This document shows, piece after piece, positions 23,397 to 32,659 of a stretch of 32,756 bases of DNA. Made by a program: the position numbers and the translations under genes. Each line of letters opens with the position of its first letter. Within the stretch, counting starts at the first letter, position 1. Source of the stretch: Lachnospiraceae bacterium (GTDB taxonomy: Bacteria > Bacillota > Clostridia > Lachnospirales > Lachnospiraceae). The stretch covers positions 1 to 32,756 of the forward strand of contig JAFTEC010000146.1 of assembly GCA_017453865.1 (NCBI GenBank). The letters run 5' to 3'. The notes under the pieces are model-generated. The model had not been told where the DNA came from. It made no database searches and saw only the letters and a list, made by a program, of their open reading frames with translations.

Positions 23397-25871
23397 TTAT
23401 TTCTTTATTCTCTTTGACAATGATACCTTGTCCAGATGCCATATCTCATCCACATATTCCTTTATAGTCCTGTCGGATGAGAATTTGCCCGTTGATGCCA
23501 CATTGATTATCGCCTTCTTTGCCCACAGGGACTTATCGCGGTACTGCTTCTCCACCTCGCTCTGAGCCTCGGCGTAGGAACGGAAATCCTTTAATATGAA
23601 GTACATATCCGCCTTTGAGGTACTCTGGGTATTTATAAGGGAATTGTAAATATCCCTGAAGAGATCCGGATTGTCTTTTGAATAGAAGCCGTTTATGAGC
23701 TGGGTCAGTACGTCCCGTATCTCCTGATCGGTATTAAAGATATCCATGGGATCATATCCGCCGTTCTTCTCGTAATTCATGACCTCATCCGCACTCATAC
23801 CGAAAATGAACATATTCTCACTGCCCATTTCCTCTGCCATTTCCACATTGGCTCCGTCCATTGTTCCGAGGGTCAGGGCGCCGTTCAGCATAAACTTCAT
23901 GCAGCCTGTTCCGGAGGCCTCCTTACTGGCAGTGGAGATCTGCTCCGACACATCGGCCGCCGCGAATATAAGCTCCGCATTTGAAACCCTGTAGTCCTCA
24001 ATGAAGACCACCTTGATCTTTCCGTCTATGGAGGCGTCATTATTGACCACATCGGCTACGGAATTGATAAGCTTGATCGTGAGCTTCGCATTCCTGTATC
24101 CCGCTGCGGCCTTTGCACCGAAGATAAAGGTTCTCGGGAAGAACTCCATATCCGGATGTCTCTTTATCCTGTTGTAAAGGCTCATGACATGAAGTATGTT
24201 CAAAAGCTGCCTCTTATACTCATGAAGCCTCTTTACCTGAACATCGAAAATGGATCTGGGATCCACCTCCAACCCGTTATGCTCCAGAATATATTGTGCA
24301 AGGCGCTGCTTATTCTTGAACTTGATGTTCATAAACTCGTTCTGCGCCTTTTTGTCCTCAGCATAAACCGCAATACCGTGGATCTTTTTCAGATCGGTTA
24401 TCCAGTCCGGTCCCACATGATCCGTGACCCACTCCGCCAAAAGGGGATTTCCGTGAAGCAGGAAGCGCCTCTGGGTAATGCCGTTTGTCTTATTATTGAA
24501 TTTATCCGGCATCATTTCATAGAAATCCTTAAGCTCCCTCTTTTTCAGGATCTCCGAATGGAGACGTGCCACACCGTTGACAGAGAAGCCGGCACAGATG
24601 GCAAGGTAGGCCATCCTCACCTGGCCGTCATAGATAATGGCCATATTCCTTATCTTTTCCTGATCCCCGGGATAGGCTGCCTGTATCTGCAGGCAGAAAC
24701 GGCGGTTGATCTCCTCTATTATCTGGTAGACCCTGGGAAGCAGACGGGAGAAAAGCTCTATCGGCCACTTCTCCAGAGCTTCGCTCATGATCGTATGATT
24801 CGTGTATGCACAGGTCCTGGTGGTCACTGCCCAGGCCTCATCCCAGGTAAGGTCATGGTCATCCATAAGTATCCTCATAAGCTCAGGGATAGCCACCGTG
24901 GGATGGGTGTCATTAAGCTGGAAGACATTCTTTTCCGCAAAGCGCTTTATATCGTCATGCTTACGCATATACTTTGCCACAGCCTCCTGAACAGAGGCGG
25001 ATATAAAGAAATACTGCTGCTTTAAGCGGAGCTCCTTCCCCGCGTAGTGGTTGTCATTGGGATAAAGGACCTCGACTATGTTCTTCGCAAGGTTATCCTG
25101 CTCCACAGCCTTTCTGTAATCACCCTTGTCAAAGGAATCCAGCTGGAAACACTCCACGGGCTCCGCATCCCAGATACGCAGGGTATTCACTATGCCGTTC
25201 CCGTAGCCCACCACGGGCATATCATAGGGTATGGCGTTTACGGACTGATATCCGTCCTGGATAAAGTGGTTACGGCCGTTGCTGTCGGTCTCCACCCTGA
25301 CATAGCCTCCGAACTTAACCTCTTTCTTGTATTCCCTGCGGCGGAGCTCAAAGGGATTACCGTCCCTAAGCCAGTCATCCGGTATCTCAAGCTGGTAGCC
25401 GTCCTTTATCTTCTGCTTGAACATACCGTAGCGGTATCTGATACCGCAGCCGTATGCAGAATATCCGAGTGTTGCAAGGGAATCCAGGAAGCAGGCTGCA
25501 AGCCTTCCGAGACCGCCGTTTCCGAGAGCCGCATCCGGTTCCTGATCTTCAACCATATTGAGATCCACCCCAAGCTCCTTCAGGGCTTCCTCAACCTCCT
25601 TATACTCACAGAGGTTTATCAGGTTGTTTCCGAGAGCCCTTCCCATAAGGAATTCCATAGACAGATAATATACGGTCTTCGGATCCTCCTTCTCATAAGC
25701 CTGTTGTGTGTTCATCCAGTCCTCTATAATGGTATCCTTGATCGCATAGCAGACAGCCTGGAAGATCTCCTGCTTATCCGCCTCCTTAAGGTTCTTCCTG
25801 TACAGGGAACGGACATTATCCTCTATCTGCTTTTTGAATTTTGCCTTGTCGAATTTTCTGCTAAGTACCAT
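23397..25871 (-). CDS. glgP: glycogen/starch alpha-glucan phosphorylase
   Basis: GlgP (GT35) splits alpha-1,4-glucans with phosphate to release glucose-1-phosphate. The 824-residue length is normal. Recognisable segments are [17 protein letters not shown] (~70), [17 protein letters not shown] with the glycine-rich active site (~115), and [17 protein letters not shown]. The pyridoxal-phosphate motif [19 protein letters not shown] lies near residue 655, where the lysine binds the cofactor. A Shine-Dalgarno (AAAGGAG) lies ~15 nt before the ATG. It follows ileS by 56 bp on the same strand and may share its transcript. No glycogen synthesis genes are nearby, so storage glucan or imported maltodextrin are both possible substrates. 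Confidence 0.96.
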   Translation of the reverse strand: MVLSRKFDKAKFKKQIEDNVRSLYRKNLKEADKQEIFQAVCYAIKDTIIEDWMNTQQAYEKEDPKTVYYLSMEFLMGRALGNNLINLCEYKEVEEALKELGVDLNMVEDQEPDAALGNGGLGRLAACFLDSLATLGYSAYGCGIRYRYGMFKQKIKDGYQLEIPDDWLRDGNPFELRRREYKKEVKFGGYVRVETDSNGRNHFIQDGYQSVNAIPYDMPVVGYGNGIVNTLRIWDAEPVECFQLDSFDKGDYRKAVEQDNLAKNIVEVLYPNDNHYAGKELRLKQQYFFISASVQEAVAKYMRKHDDIKRFAEKNVFQLNDTHPTVAIPELMRILMDDHDLTWDEAWAVTTRTCAYTNHTIMSEALEKWPIELFSRLLPRVYQIIEEINRRFCLQIQAAYPGDQEKIRNMAIIYDGQVRMAYLAICAGFSVNGVARLHSEILKKRELKDFYEMMPDKFNNKTNGITQRRFLLHGNPLLAEWVTDHVGPDWITDLKKIHGIAVYAEDKKAQNEFMNIKFKNKQRLAQYILEHNGLEVDPRSIFDVQVKRLHEYKRQLLNILHVMSLYNRIKRHPDMEFFPRTFIFGAKAAAGYRNAKLTIKLINSVADVVNNDASIDGKIKVVFIEDYRVSNAELIFAAADVSEQISTASKEASGTGCMKFMLNGALTLGTMDGANVEMAEEMGSENMFIFGMSADEVMNYEKNGGYDPMDIFNTDQEIRDVLTQLINGFYSKDNPDLFRDIYNSLINTQSTSKADMYFILKDFRSYAEAQSEVEKQYRDKSLWAKKAIINVASTGKFSSDRTIKEYVDEIWHLDKVSLSKRIKK

Positions 25872-25927
25872 CTCAGTCTGTAATACTCCTTTCTGACAAA
25901 TCTGTTACAATCCCCGGGATACGATCC

Positions 25928-28900
25928 TTACATCTTCTCGACACCGAGAGTCACCTTCTCTCCGTTGATATCCCATTCCTTAGTATAGCCCGAAAGCCCT
26001 GCAAGATCTATTTCCGACGCCATGGTCTCGGTCTTAATGAAGGAAGCATTCGCATTAAGGTACTCCTCCAGCTTTTCGCTTCCGGTCATCGAGATCCTTA
26101 TCCTGTCCATAACCTCGAAGCCCGCTTCCTTTCTCATGGTCTGGATCTTGCTGATAAGCTCTCTTACATAGCCTTCCTCCAGGAGCTCCTCTGTGAGATT
26201 GGTGTCCAGTACTACCGTCACATTATTGTCATTCTGCTCAACAAAGCCCTCCTTATTGCTCATCTCGATAAGGAGATCCTCCTCCGCCAGGGAAACCTCC
26301 GTACCGTCAAAATCAAACTTAAGGGCTCCCTCCGCCTTCAGGGTATCCATAGCCTCGTTTCCGTCAAGCTCTTTTAAAGCTTCCCTTATCTTATTCAAGA
26401 CCTTGCCGTACTTCGGTCCCACAGTCTTTAGCTGGGGCTTAAAGCTGTAGGTGGTGAAGCTCCTTACATCCTCGGAGAATTCCACCTTCTTCACATTCAG
26501 CTCGTCGGCGATTATCTCCTTATAGAAATCTGACATTTCCGGTGCTTTTACGTACATCTGCCCAATCGGCTGACGGTTCTTTATCCCGCTCTCATTCCTC
26601 GCAGCGCGGCCGAGAACAACGATGTCAAGAACCTCCTCCATATCATGTTCAAGCTCACTGTCGATAAGGGACTCATCAGCTGCGGGATAATCACAGAGAT
26701 GTATGGACTCCGGTGCGTTACTGTCGTTTCCGGCAACCAGATTAAGGTAGATCTCCTCGGTCATAAAGGGGATCATGGGCGCAGCTGCTTTGCAGATGTC
26801 CACAAGACAGGTGAAAAGCGTCATATAGGCATTTATCTTGTCCTGCTCCATTCCCTTCGCCCAGTATCTCTTACGGCAGCGTCTCACATACCAGTTACTC
26901 AGCTCATCCACAAAGGACTGCAGGGTCTTTGCCGCTTCGGGTATCCTGTAATTCATAAGATCGTCGTCGGTCTCCTTTATGGTGGACTGCAGACGTGACA
27001 ATATCCATCTGTCCATAACGCTTAAGCTGTCCCTGTCAAGGTTATGGTCCTTTGCGTCAAAGCCGTCGATATTTGCATAAAGCACATAGAAAGCGTAGGT
27101 GTTCCACAGTGTCCCCATAAACTTTCTCTGGCACTCCGTAACCGCCCTGTCATGGAAACGGTTCGGGAGCCATGGCGCACTGTTGATATAGAAGTACCAC
27201 CTGATGGCATCGGCACCGAAGGTATCCAGAGCTTCAAAGGGATCCACAGCATTGCCCTTGGATTTACTCATCTTGTTCCCGTCTTCATCCAGAACAAGTC
27301 CCAGCACTATGACATTCTCAAAGCAGGGCTTATTGAAGAGAAGGGTGGATATCGCATGAAGGGAATAGAACCAGCCTCTTGTCTGATCAACCGCTTCGGA
27401 AATAAAGGAAGCAGGGAACTGTGCCTTGAAAAGCTCCTCATTCTCAAAGGGATAGTGGTGCTGGGCAAAGGGCATGGCACCGCTGTCAAACCAGCAGTCG
27501 ATAACCTCCGGCACCCTTCGCATCTCTTTTCCGCATTCCGGACATTTGCATACGATCTCATCTATAAAGGGTCTGTGCAGCTCTACCGTATGTGCCTTCT
27601 CGTTACCCGAAAGCTTATAGAGCTCCTCTCTGGAGCCTATGGACTCTCTGTGTCCGCAATCCCTGCACTCCCAGATATTAAGAGGAGTACCCCAGTACCT
27701 GTTTCTGGAAACCGCCCAGTCCTGGATATTCTTTATCCATTCACCGAATCTTCCGGAGCCGATGGTCGCGGGGATCCAGTTGATCTTCTCATTATTGGCT
27801 ACCAGCTCGTCCCTGACCTTCGTCATCTCGATAAACCAGGATTCACGTGCATAGTAGATAAGCGGCGTATCACAGCGCCAGCAGAAGGGATAGTCATGCT
27901 CAAATTTCGGAGCGGAGAAAAGAAGTCCTCTGGAGTCAAGATCCTTTAATATCTCAGGATCCGCATCCTTTACGAAGAGACCGGCGAAGGGAGTTTCCTC
28001 CGTCATATTACCCTTGTCGTCCACGAACTGGACAAGGGGCATATCATATTTCCTGCCGACTCTGGCGTCGTCCTCACCGAAGGCCGGAGCCTGATGAACC
28101 ACTCCCGTACCGTCTTCCATGGTAACATAGTCGTCGACCACAACGTAGTGCGCTTTCTTTTTCTGCTTATCAGCAGCCTCACCGGCACATTTGAACAGGG
28201 GCTCATATTCCATGTACTCCATTTCCTTACCGCTGAACTCATCCAGCACCTCATAGGGTGATGTGGGTGCGTCCTCTCCCCCGAGGACCTTCTCCATGAG
28301 AGCCTTGGCAAGGATATAGGTATAGCCGTCCGCGGTATGAACCTTTACGTAGGTTTCTCCCGGATTTACGCAGAGTCCCACGTTGCTTGGCAGGGTCCAG
28401 GGCGTGGTGGTCCATGCAAGGATATATTCGTCCTTATCCTTTACCTTGAACCTTGCAATGGCTGATCTTTCTTTTACCGCCTTGTATCCCTGGGCGACCT
28501 CATGGCTTGACAGGGGAGTGCCGCAGCGCGGGCAGTAGGGTACGATCTTAAATCCCTTATAGAGAAGACCCTTTTTCCATATCTCACTTAAAGCCCACCA
28601 TTCCGATTCGATATAATCATCCTCATAGGTGACATAGGGATGCTCCATATCCGCCCAGAATCCCACCTGGTCGGAAAATTTTTCCCACATGCCCTTATAC
28701 TTCCATACGGACTCCTTACACTCCTTTATAAAGGGCTCCAGGCCGTACTTCTCTATCTGCTCCTTTCCGTCGAGCCCGAGCTTCTTCTCTACCTCCAGCT
28801 CAACCGGCAGACCATGTGTATCCCAGCCCGCTTTCCTGGGAACATAGGCACCCTTCATAGCGTGGTATCTGGGGATCATATCCTTTATCACACGGGTCAG

Positions 28901-29083
28901 GACGTGTCCTATATGGGGTTTTCCGTTTGCGGTGGGCGGTCCGTCATAAAAGGTATAGGTTTCTCCTCCCTTTCTGGAATCCATCGACTTCCGGAAGATA
29001 TCCCTATCATTCCAGAATTTCACGACCTCCCTTTCCCTGTCCACAAAATTAAGGTCGGTGTTAACTTTACTGTACACAGCCAT
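25928..29083 (-). CDS. ileS: isoleucyl-tRNA synthetase, eukaryotic-like type (IleRS2)
   Basis: IleRS charges tRNA-Ile with isoleucine and edits valine. The 1051-residue protein has the class I HIGH motif at residues 57-60 (GKPHIGHVLTRVIKDM) and KMSKSKGN near 605. Zinc-type cysteine pairs occur in the inserted editing region (CPRCGTPLSSHE, CWRCDTPLIYY, CRDCGHRES, CKCPECGKEM). The C-terminal cysteine-rich zinc finger of ordinary bacterial IleRS is missing. These features mark the second, eukaryotic-like type found in part of the Clostridia and in mupirocin-resistant strains. A strong Shine-Dalgarno (AAAGGAGAG) precedes the ATG. Only 30 bp separate it from the upstream lipoprotein gene, so there is no T-box leader directly in front. 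Confidence 0.95.
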   Translation of the reverse strand: MAVYSKVNTDLNFVDREREVVKFWNDRDIFRKSMDSRKGGETYTFYDGPPTANGKPHIGHVLTRVIKDMIPRYHAMKGAYVPRKAGWDTHGLPVELEVEKKLGLDGKEQIEKYGLEPFIKECKESVWKYKGMWEKFSDQVGFWADMEHPYVTYEDDYIESEWWALSEIWKKGLLYKGFKIVPYCPRCGTPLSSHEVAQGYKAVKERSAIARFKVKDKDEYILAWTTTPWTLPSNVGLCVNPGETYVKVHTADGYTYILAKALMEKVLGGEDAPTSPYEVLDEFSGKEMEYMEYEPLFKCAGEAADKQKKKAHYVVVDDYVTMEDGTGVVHQAPAFGEDDARVGRKYDMPLVQFVDDKGNMTEETPFAGLFVKDADPEILKDLDSRGLLFSAPKFEHDYPFCWRCDTPLIYYARESWFIEMTKVRDELVANNEKINWIPATIGSGRFGEWIKNIQDWAVSRNRYWGTPLNIWECRDCGHRESIGSREELYKLSGNEKAHTVELHRPFIDEIVCKCPECGKEMRRVPEVIDCWFDSGAMPFAQHHYPFENEELFKAQFPASFISEAVDQTRGWFYSLHAISTLLFNKPCFENVIVLGLVLDEDGNKMSKSKGNAVDPFEALDTFGADAIRWYFYINSAPWLPNRFHDRAVTECQRKFMGTLWNTYAFYVLYANIDGFDAKDHNLDRDSLSVMDRWILSRLQSTIKETDDDLMNYRIPEAAKTLQSFVDELSNWYVRRCRKRYWAKGMEQDKINAYMTLFTCLVDICKAAAPMIPFMTEEIYLNLVAGNDSNAPESIHLCDYPAADESLIDSELEHDMEEVLDIVVLGRAARNESGIKNRQPIGQMYVKAPEMSDFYKEIIADELNVKKVEFSEDVRSFTTYSFKPQLKTVGPKYGKVLNKIREALKELDGNEAMDTLKAEGALKFDFDGTEVSLAEEDLLIEMSNKEGFVEQNDNNVTVVLDTNLTEELLEEGYVRELISKIQTMRKEAGFEVMDRIRISMTGSEKLEEYLNANASFIKTETMASEIDLAGLSGYTKEWDINGEKVTLGVEKM

Positions 29084-29113
29084 TGGTAAAAAACTCTCCT
29101 TTCAAAAAACCGA

Positions 29114-30571
29114 TCATTTCCAGTTCACGTCTCCCGCAGCCTCCGCCAGCACGGCTCTCCTGTCGTCAATGCCCCTGAGTACATCCGTGACAGTCATATC
29201 TCCGACGAACATAGCGGAAATATCCGCATTTATATCCATCCACTGCTCGTTAAAATAGAGCACCGAATCCTGCAGCACCATACCCGAGCTCTCCTGATCA
29301 AACCCGTCCAGAAATTCCTTTGTGGTCCGGGAATATGAAGGTGTCTGCCCCACCTCAAGAGGAAGATTTTCCACATCCGTGGAATTGTCGATCATATACT
29401 GCACGCTTTCCTTTCTGCAGAGAAAGGAAAGGTACTTTTTCGCAGCCTCTGTGTTTTCTGACCCGGAATAGATGAAACGGGACGGACCCGCGGGATGGAC
29501 ATTCAGATATATATTGTCAAGTATAGGAAGCAGGAAAAGACCGAAATCATCTTCAGTATAGCCCGCGGTATTCATTTCGTTTTCAACGATCGCCTTTATC
29601 GTACCGGCCTTCAGCATGCACATGGCGTATTTGCCGGAGGCGAGCTGCTCGTCCGCCTCATCCACCACATCGCTTAGGTAATCCTCTCCGAAATAGCCCT
29701 TTTGAGCCAACTCCCTAAGCTGCTCCACAGCCTTCACCATACTGGCGCTTCCCTCAAATGTAGCCTCATTCTTATTCAGCTTGTCTATAAGCCCGGGATC
29801 TGTCCTATTAAGGACCTGCATATTCTCGGTAATGAGCATCAGCGTATGCCAGCCGTCCGCCACGGGCTCATATATGGGTATTATCCCTTTGGCCGACAGC
29901 TTTTCACAGGTCTCCAGAAGCTCCCTCCAGGTAGAAGGAACAGATGCACCCGCCTCCGAAAACAGCTTCTTATTATACACCATATAATAATCCGTTGTGG
30001 TATCAAAATATGTCAGACCGTAGTTTACACCGTTTACTCCCGTCTGTGAAGCAGAAAAAGGACTGTAGGCATCAGCCCAGTCCTCCCCGCTAAGATCCAC
30101 CGCATTCGCGGTAACATTATATACAGTCTCAAGTGCAAACCCCGACTGCGCACCCCAGATATCGGGAGCATCTCCGCCGTTAAGCCGGGAAAGAAGCTGA
30201 TCCTGGTACTGGTCTGCGGGAATTATCTGATAATCAACCTGAATCCCCGTCTCTTCCTCGAATTTCTTCCCCAGCTCCTTTTCCGCATCCTTGATCCAGC
30301 CCTGACTGCACATCACAGTAAGGGTGGAACCGCCCGTGATCTCAGACGCCTCCACCCCTTGTAAACCGGATCCATTCCCAGCTCCGGCCTCGGCACTGTT
30401 TTCCTTTTCTGTTCCGGCCGTACCGCCGTGGCGGGCAGGTGCTGTACCGTCAGCCGCTGCCCTTCCGCCCCCTGCCTGCCCTCCGCAGGAAGCGGTTAAG
30501 ACCAGCATTGACGCGGTAAGCAGGGTAACGGCAATTTTTCGAAGTATCCTCTTACTCCAGTTCTCCATCAT
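29114..30571 (-). CDS. extracellular solute-binding lipoprotein, family 1 (sugar-type)
   Basis: This 485-residue lipoprotein resembles ABC-transporter sugar-binding proteins (SBP_bac_1). The signal peptide ends in the lipobox LTASC (lipidated Cys29), followed by a Gly/Ala-rich linker to about residue 75. STLTVMCSQGWIKDAEKELG opens the binding domain, and YQIIPADQYQDQLLSRLNGG, APDIWGAQSGF and LFSEAGASVPSTWRELLETC are family-type motifs. No permease or ATPase gene lies beside it, so it must work with transporter parts encoded elsewhere or act as a sensor. Its start lies 20 bp inside the end of the upstream acidic lipoprotein gene, without a clear Shine-Dalgarno, implying translational coupling. 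It ends 30 bp before ileS. Confidence 0.87.
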   Translation of the reverse strand: MMENWSKRILRKIAVTLLTASMLVLTASCGGQAGGGRAAADGTAPARHGGTAGTEKENSAEAGAGNGSGLQGVEASEITGGSTLTVMCSQGWIKDAEKELGKKFEEETGIQVDYQIIPADQYQDQLLSRLNGGDAPDIWGAQSGFALETVYNVTANAVDLSGEDWADAYSPFSASQTGVNGVNYGLTYFDTTTDYYMVYNKKLFSEAGASVPSTWRELLETCEKLSAKGIIPIYEPVADGWHTLMLITENMQVLNRTDPGLIDKLNKNEATFEGSASMVKAVEQLRELAQKGYFGEDYLSDVVDEADEQLASGKYAMCMLKAGTIKAIVENEMNTAGYTEDDFGLFLLPILDNIYLNVHPAGPSRFIYSGSENTEAAKKYLSFLCRKESVQYMIDNSTDVENLPLEVGQTPSYSRTTKEFLDGFDQESSGMVLQDSVLYFNEQWMDINADISAMFVGDMTVTDVLRGIDDRRAVLAEAAGDVNWK

Positions 30572-31238
30572 AGCTAAAGCTTATATCAGTTACCGCACCC
30601 TCGTCAAATGAAAAATCCAGAGTGAAGGGCTCATTTTCGGAAGAATACACATCATACGATATCTCGGTATCATCTGCATCCGTGGGTGCCGTAAAATCAT
30701 AGTTCGCAATGTCAAACTGGGCAAACACCTTGCCAAGCTCGGGATAAAAGGCCTTGATGGCATCCAGCTCGGCACTGCCGGGATCTGCCTTTTCATACTC
30801 GGCAAGATCCTCCTTCGCAGAGGTTTCATCTCCTTCATAATAAGAAGTAAGATATGCGAGACGAGCCTTATTAAGATCTCCTGCGCTGTCCTTTACATCA
30901 ACCGGCTTCGCGGCACTCTTATCCTTCAGCACTACCTCAGGTGCATCTACATAAAAATACGTGCTGTTATTCACGAATGCGGTCATGCTGTATTCCCCGT
31001 CCTCGGAGGTTCCCTTGGTCACGTCGGCATTATCCTCTTCATCGGTAACATCTTCTCCATCCGCTTCACCGTCCTCAGTATCTTCGGCGCTTTCCGTGCC
31101 TTTAGCGTCGGCAGCCGCCCCGTCCGGTCCGATGCCATGCACATCCGGAAGGTTCATCCTGCATCCCGTAAACAAAACGGAAAAAAGCATAAGGGAAAAA
31201 AGTATTGTCAGTAATCTTGAATAATATGATCTCTTCAT
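30552..31238 (-). CDS. acidic lipoprotein of unrecognised family (paralogue B)
   Basis: I do not recognise the family. The 228-residue precursor has a lipoprotein signal peptide ending LFTGC (lipidated Cys26), an acidic linker (~residues 40-80, rich in Asp/Glu) and a C-terminal domain paralogous to that of the lipoprotein at 20230-21075. Shared landmarks are DVTKGTSEDGEYS/DVTRGSWDGDEWS, GDLNKARLAYLTSY, GKVFAQFDIANYDF and the final FSFDEGAVTDISFSYDGELE. I chose ATG 31238 because it gives a normal signal peptide; an in-frame ATG at 31262 would add eight residues. AAAGGAG lies ~14 nt upstream. It is the first gene of a minus-strand run into the solute-binding lipoprotein and ileS. Confidence 0.75.
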   Translation of the reverse strand: MKRSYYSRLLTILFSLMLFSVLFTGCRMNLPDVHGIGPDGAAADAKGTESAEDTEDGEADGEDVTDEEDNADVTKGTSEDGEYSMTAFVNNSTYFYVDAPEVVLKDKSAAKPVDVKDSAGDLNKARLAYLTSYYEGDETSAKEDLAEYEKADPGSAELDAIKAFYPELGKVFAQFDIANYDFTAPTDADDTEISYDVYSSENEPFTLDFSFDEGAVTDISFSYDGELE

Positions 31239-31557
31239 TATAGTAAAAACAACTCCTTTCATACGTCCGGGATCCTTCTGCCGGTCCCGCATCTAATGCC
31301 GCATTTTAACACAGTTCTATTATGAAATCCACGCTGTTCCGCTGAAGCTTATCTTAGATAATTATTAAGAAAAACAACGATTGTATATAAATTAATACAA
31401 TTTATGTTTGAATAATTGGAAAAGGTGTGATAGAATTCATTTCGTCAGGATTATTATACCCTGTCATATATTTATTGAACCTTATCTCATTTATGAGGCA
31501 CAGCATATATGGGCTTAAGGGGAGAAAGCTAATTAAGCAGAAAAGGAGAAAATTATT
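31239..31557. other. intergenic region between divergent genes
   Basis: These 319 bases hold no credible gene. Near 31245-31262 is the Shine-Dalgarno of the minus-strand lipoprotein gene. An AT-rich inverted repeat ATTGTAT/ATACAAT (31380-31386/31395-31401) lies just upstream of the promoter of the secreted-protein gene and could be an operator. A ~115-nt leader with the small stem CTCA-TTTA-TGAG follows that promoter. Confidence 0.6.
31408..31436 (+). promoter_or_regulatory. strong promoter of the secreted-protein gene
   Basis: TTGAAT (31408-31413), a 17-bp spacer and TAGAAT (31431-31436), with an extended TGA directly before the -10, lie in AT-rich DNA. Transcription should start near 31443, leaving a leader of about 115 nt that ends in the Shine-Dalgarno AAAAGGAGAA. 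Confidence 0.65.
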
Positions 31558-32448
31558 ATGAGAACAAGAACCAAGAAAATGTTATCTCTTCTTCTTGCTA
31601 CGGCTATGGTATTCACAATGAACGCATTTGCATTCGCAGATGAGATCGTTGAGGATCAGGCTGTTGTTGCAGAAGAAGGCACAAGTGTAGACGGCTCAGA
31701 TGCTTCCAGCTCTAACTACACCGTTTCAGCTGATGAGACTCTTTCAAAGAACGCTGCTACCATCAGTGAGAACCTTAATGCAGTTGACTCTGAGAAGGTT
31801 GGAGATTACTTCATCGTTTATCCCAGAGCTATAGCCTTTGACGGAAAGTATAAGCCCGGCACAAAGAATGCAGCTATCACAGGTATCGAAGTATACAAGG
31901 CAAAGAGCGGTGTTACCGTAAGCGCAGGCGATCTGATCAGCGACAATAAGGTTAATGCAGTATCCTTTGATAGCGTTGCTATCAAGAAGGTTAAGATCAA
32001 GGCTGCCAAGGGCGCTACGGTTGATCTTGCAGGAAAGGCTATATCAGCGAAGGAAACCGTTATCAAGTCCATCAAGCTTGAAAATAAGGATGATAATAAG
32101 AAATTAAAGGAGTCTCTTAAGAGCGCTCCTGTTGTAATCGATGTATATCCTGCTTATGGCGGAAACGATGAGGATGCTGTAAAGATAGCTAAGGAAATCG
32201 GGCTCAAGATTGTTACCGCTAATGCCATTAAGGAAAAGAACGGTGCTATTAAGTCCATCAAGGCTACTACCGAGGCTTCAAAGAAGGTTACCCTTAAGGC
32301 TACCAAGAAGAGCGGTAAGTATAAGGGAATAGCTGATGCAGGTAAAGAGTTTGATCCTACAACTAATGATGCTATGAAGGCTAAGGGCATCACAGCAAAG
32401 TATGTTGTTCTTGACGGAAACTTCGCAGGTAATTATTTCATTAAATAA
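31558..32448 (+). CDS. secreted lysine-rich repeat protein of unrecognised family
   Basis: I do not recognise this 296-residue protein. It has a clear Sec signal peptide (MRTRTKKMLSLLL...) with likely cleavage after Ala27 (AFA-FA|DE). There is no lipobox, no sortase motif and no further membrane segment. The mature protein has no Cys, Trp or His and is rich in Lys, Ala, Val and Ile. Three ~25-residue repeats are visible at residues 104-128, 139-163 and 228-252, each starting xxAI-xx-(I/V) and ending in a turn, with a partial one near 168-189; this suggests repeated beta-hairpins. Codons are strongly restricted (AAG, GCT, GGC, ATC, GTT) compared with its neighbours, as in highly expressed genes, and promoter, Shine-Dalgarno and terminator are all strong. 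It is probably an abundant secreted or wall-associated protein. Confidence 0.8.
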   Translation: MRTRTKKMLSLLLATAMVFTMNAFAFADEIVEDQAVVAEEGTSVDGSDASSSNYTVSADETLSKNAATISENLNAVDSEKVGDYFIVYPRAIAFDGKYKPGTKNAAITGIEVYKAKSGVTVSAGDLISDNKVNAVSFDSVAIKKVKIKAAKGATVDLAGKAISAKETVIKSIKLENKDDNKKLKESLKSAPVVIDVYPAYGGNDEDAVKIAKEIGLKIVTANAIKEKNGAIKSIKATTEASKKVTLKATKKSGKYKGIADAGKEFDPTTNDAMKAKGITAKYVVLDGNFAGNYFIK

Positions 32449-32489
32449 TTGATGTAATATCTGAGTTGTTCCTGATTAGGAAATGATTT

Positions 32490-32525
32490 CACCCCGAAAG
32501 AGTTATACTCCTTCGGGGTGTTTTT
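32490..32525 (+). terminator. rho-independent terminator of the secreted-protein gene
   Basis: CACCCCGAA (32490-32498) pairs with TTCGGGGTG (32512-32520). The stem continues as GAG/CTC past one mismatch, with loop TTATA, and is followed by TTTTT (32521-32525). It lies 41 bp after the stop codon. Confidence 0.9.
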
Positions 32526-32535
32526 ACTGTTGTGT

Positions 32536-32659
32536 ATAGATTCTTGTTTTTCATCAGAAAAACAAGAATCGTAATTGACTAGATCCCGCCGAAGGCGGGG
32601 GCGTACTCCGCGGAACGCGGAGTTTTTGCGGACAGTTTCCGATTTGTCCGCAAAAAGTC
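32536..32659 (+). repeat. structured repeat unit 1 (124 nt, four hairpins)
   Basis: The unit begins ATAGATT. Stem A is GATTCTTGTTTTT (32539-32551) with its complement at 32558-32570, loop CATCAG. A linker GTAATTGACTAG follows. Stem B is CCCGCC-GAA-GGCGGG (32585-32599). Stem C is ACTCCGCG-GAA-CGCGGAGT (32605-32623). Stem D is TTTTTGCGGACA (32623-32634) with TGTCCGCAAAAA (32645-32656), 10-nt loop. No coding sequence overlaps it. It starts 10 nt after the terminator of the secreted-protein gene, so it is not needed to end that transcript. Confidence 0.85.

Noticed and set aside
24156..25883. Long plus-strand open frames (289 and 278 codons) opposite glgP
   Set aside because: They are antisense shadows of a strongly conserved gene, with no Shine-Dalgarno and with hydrophobic, low-information translations.
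27044..27949. 301-codon plus-strand frame opposite ileS
   Set aside because: It is an antisense shadow of the IleRS gene, and the translation has no recognisable domain.
32539..32570. 13-bp stem with CATCAG loop read as a second terminator
   Set aside because: No T-tract follows it, a complete terminator lies just upstream, and the same stem recurs in the next repeat unit.
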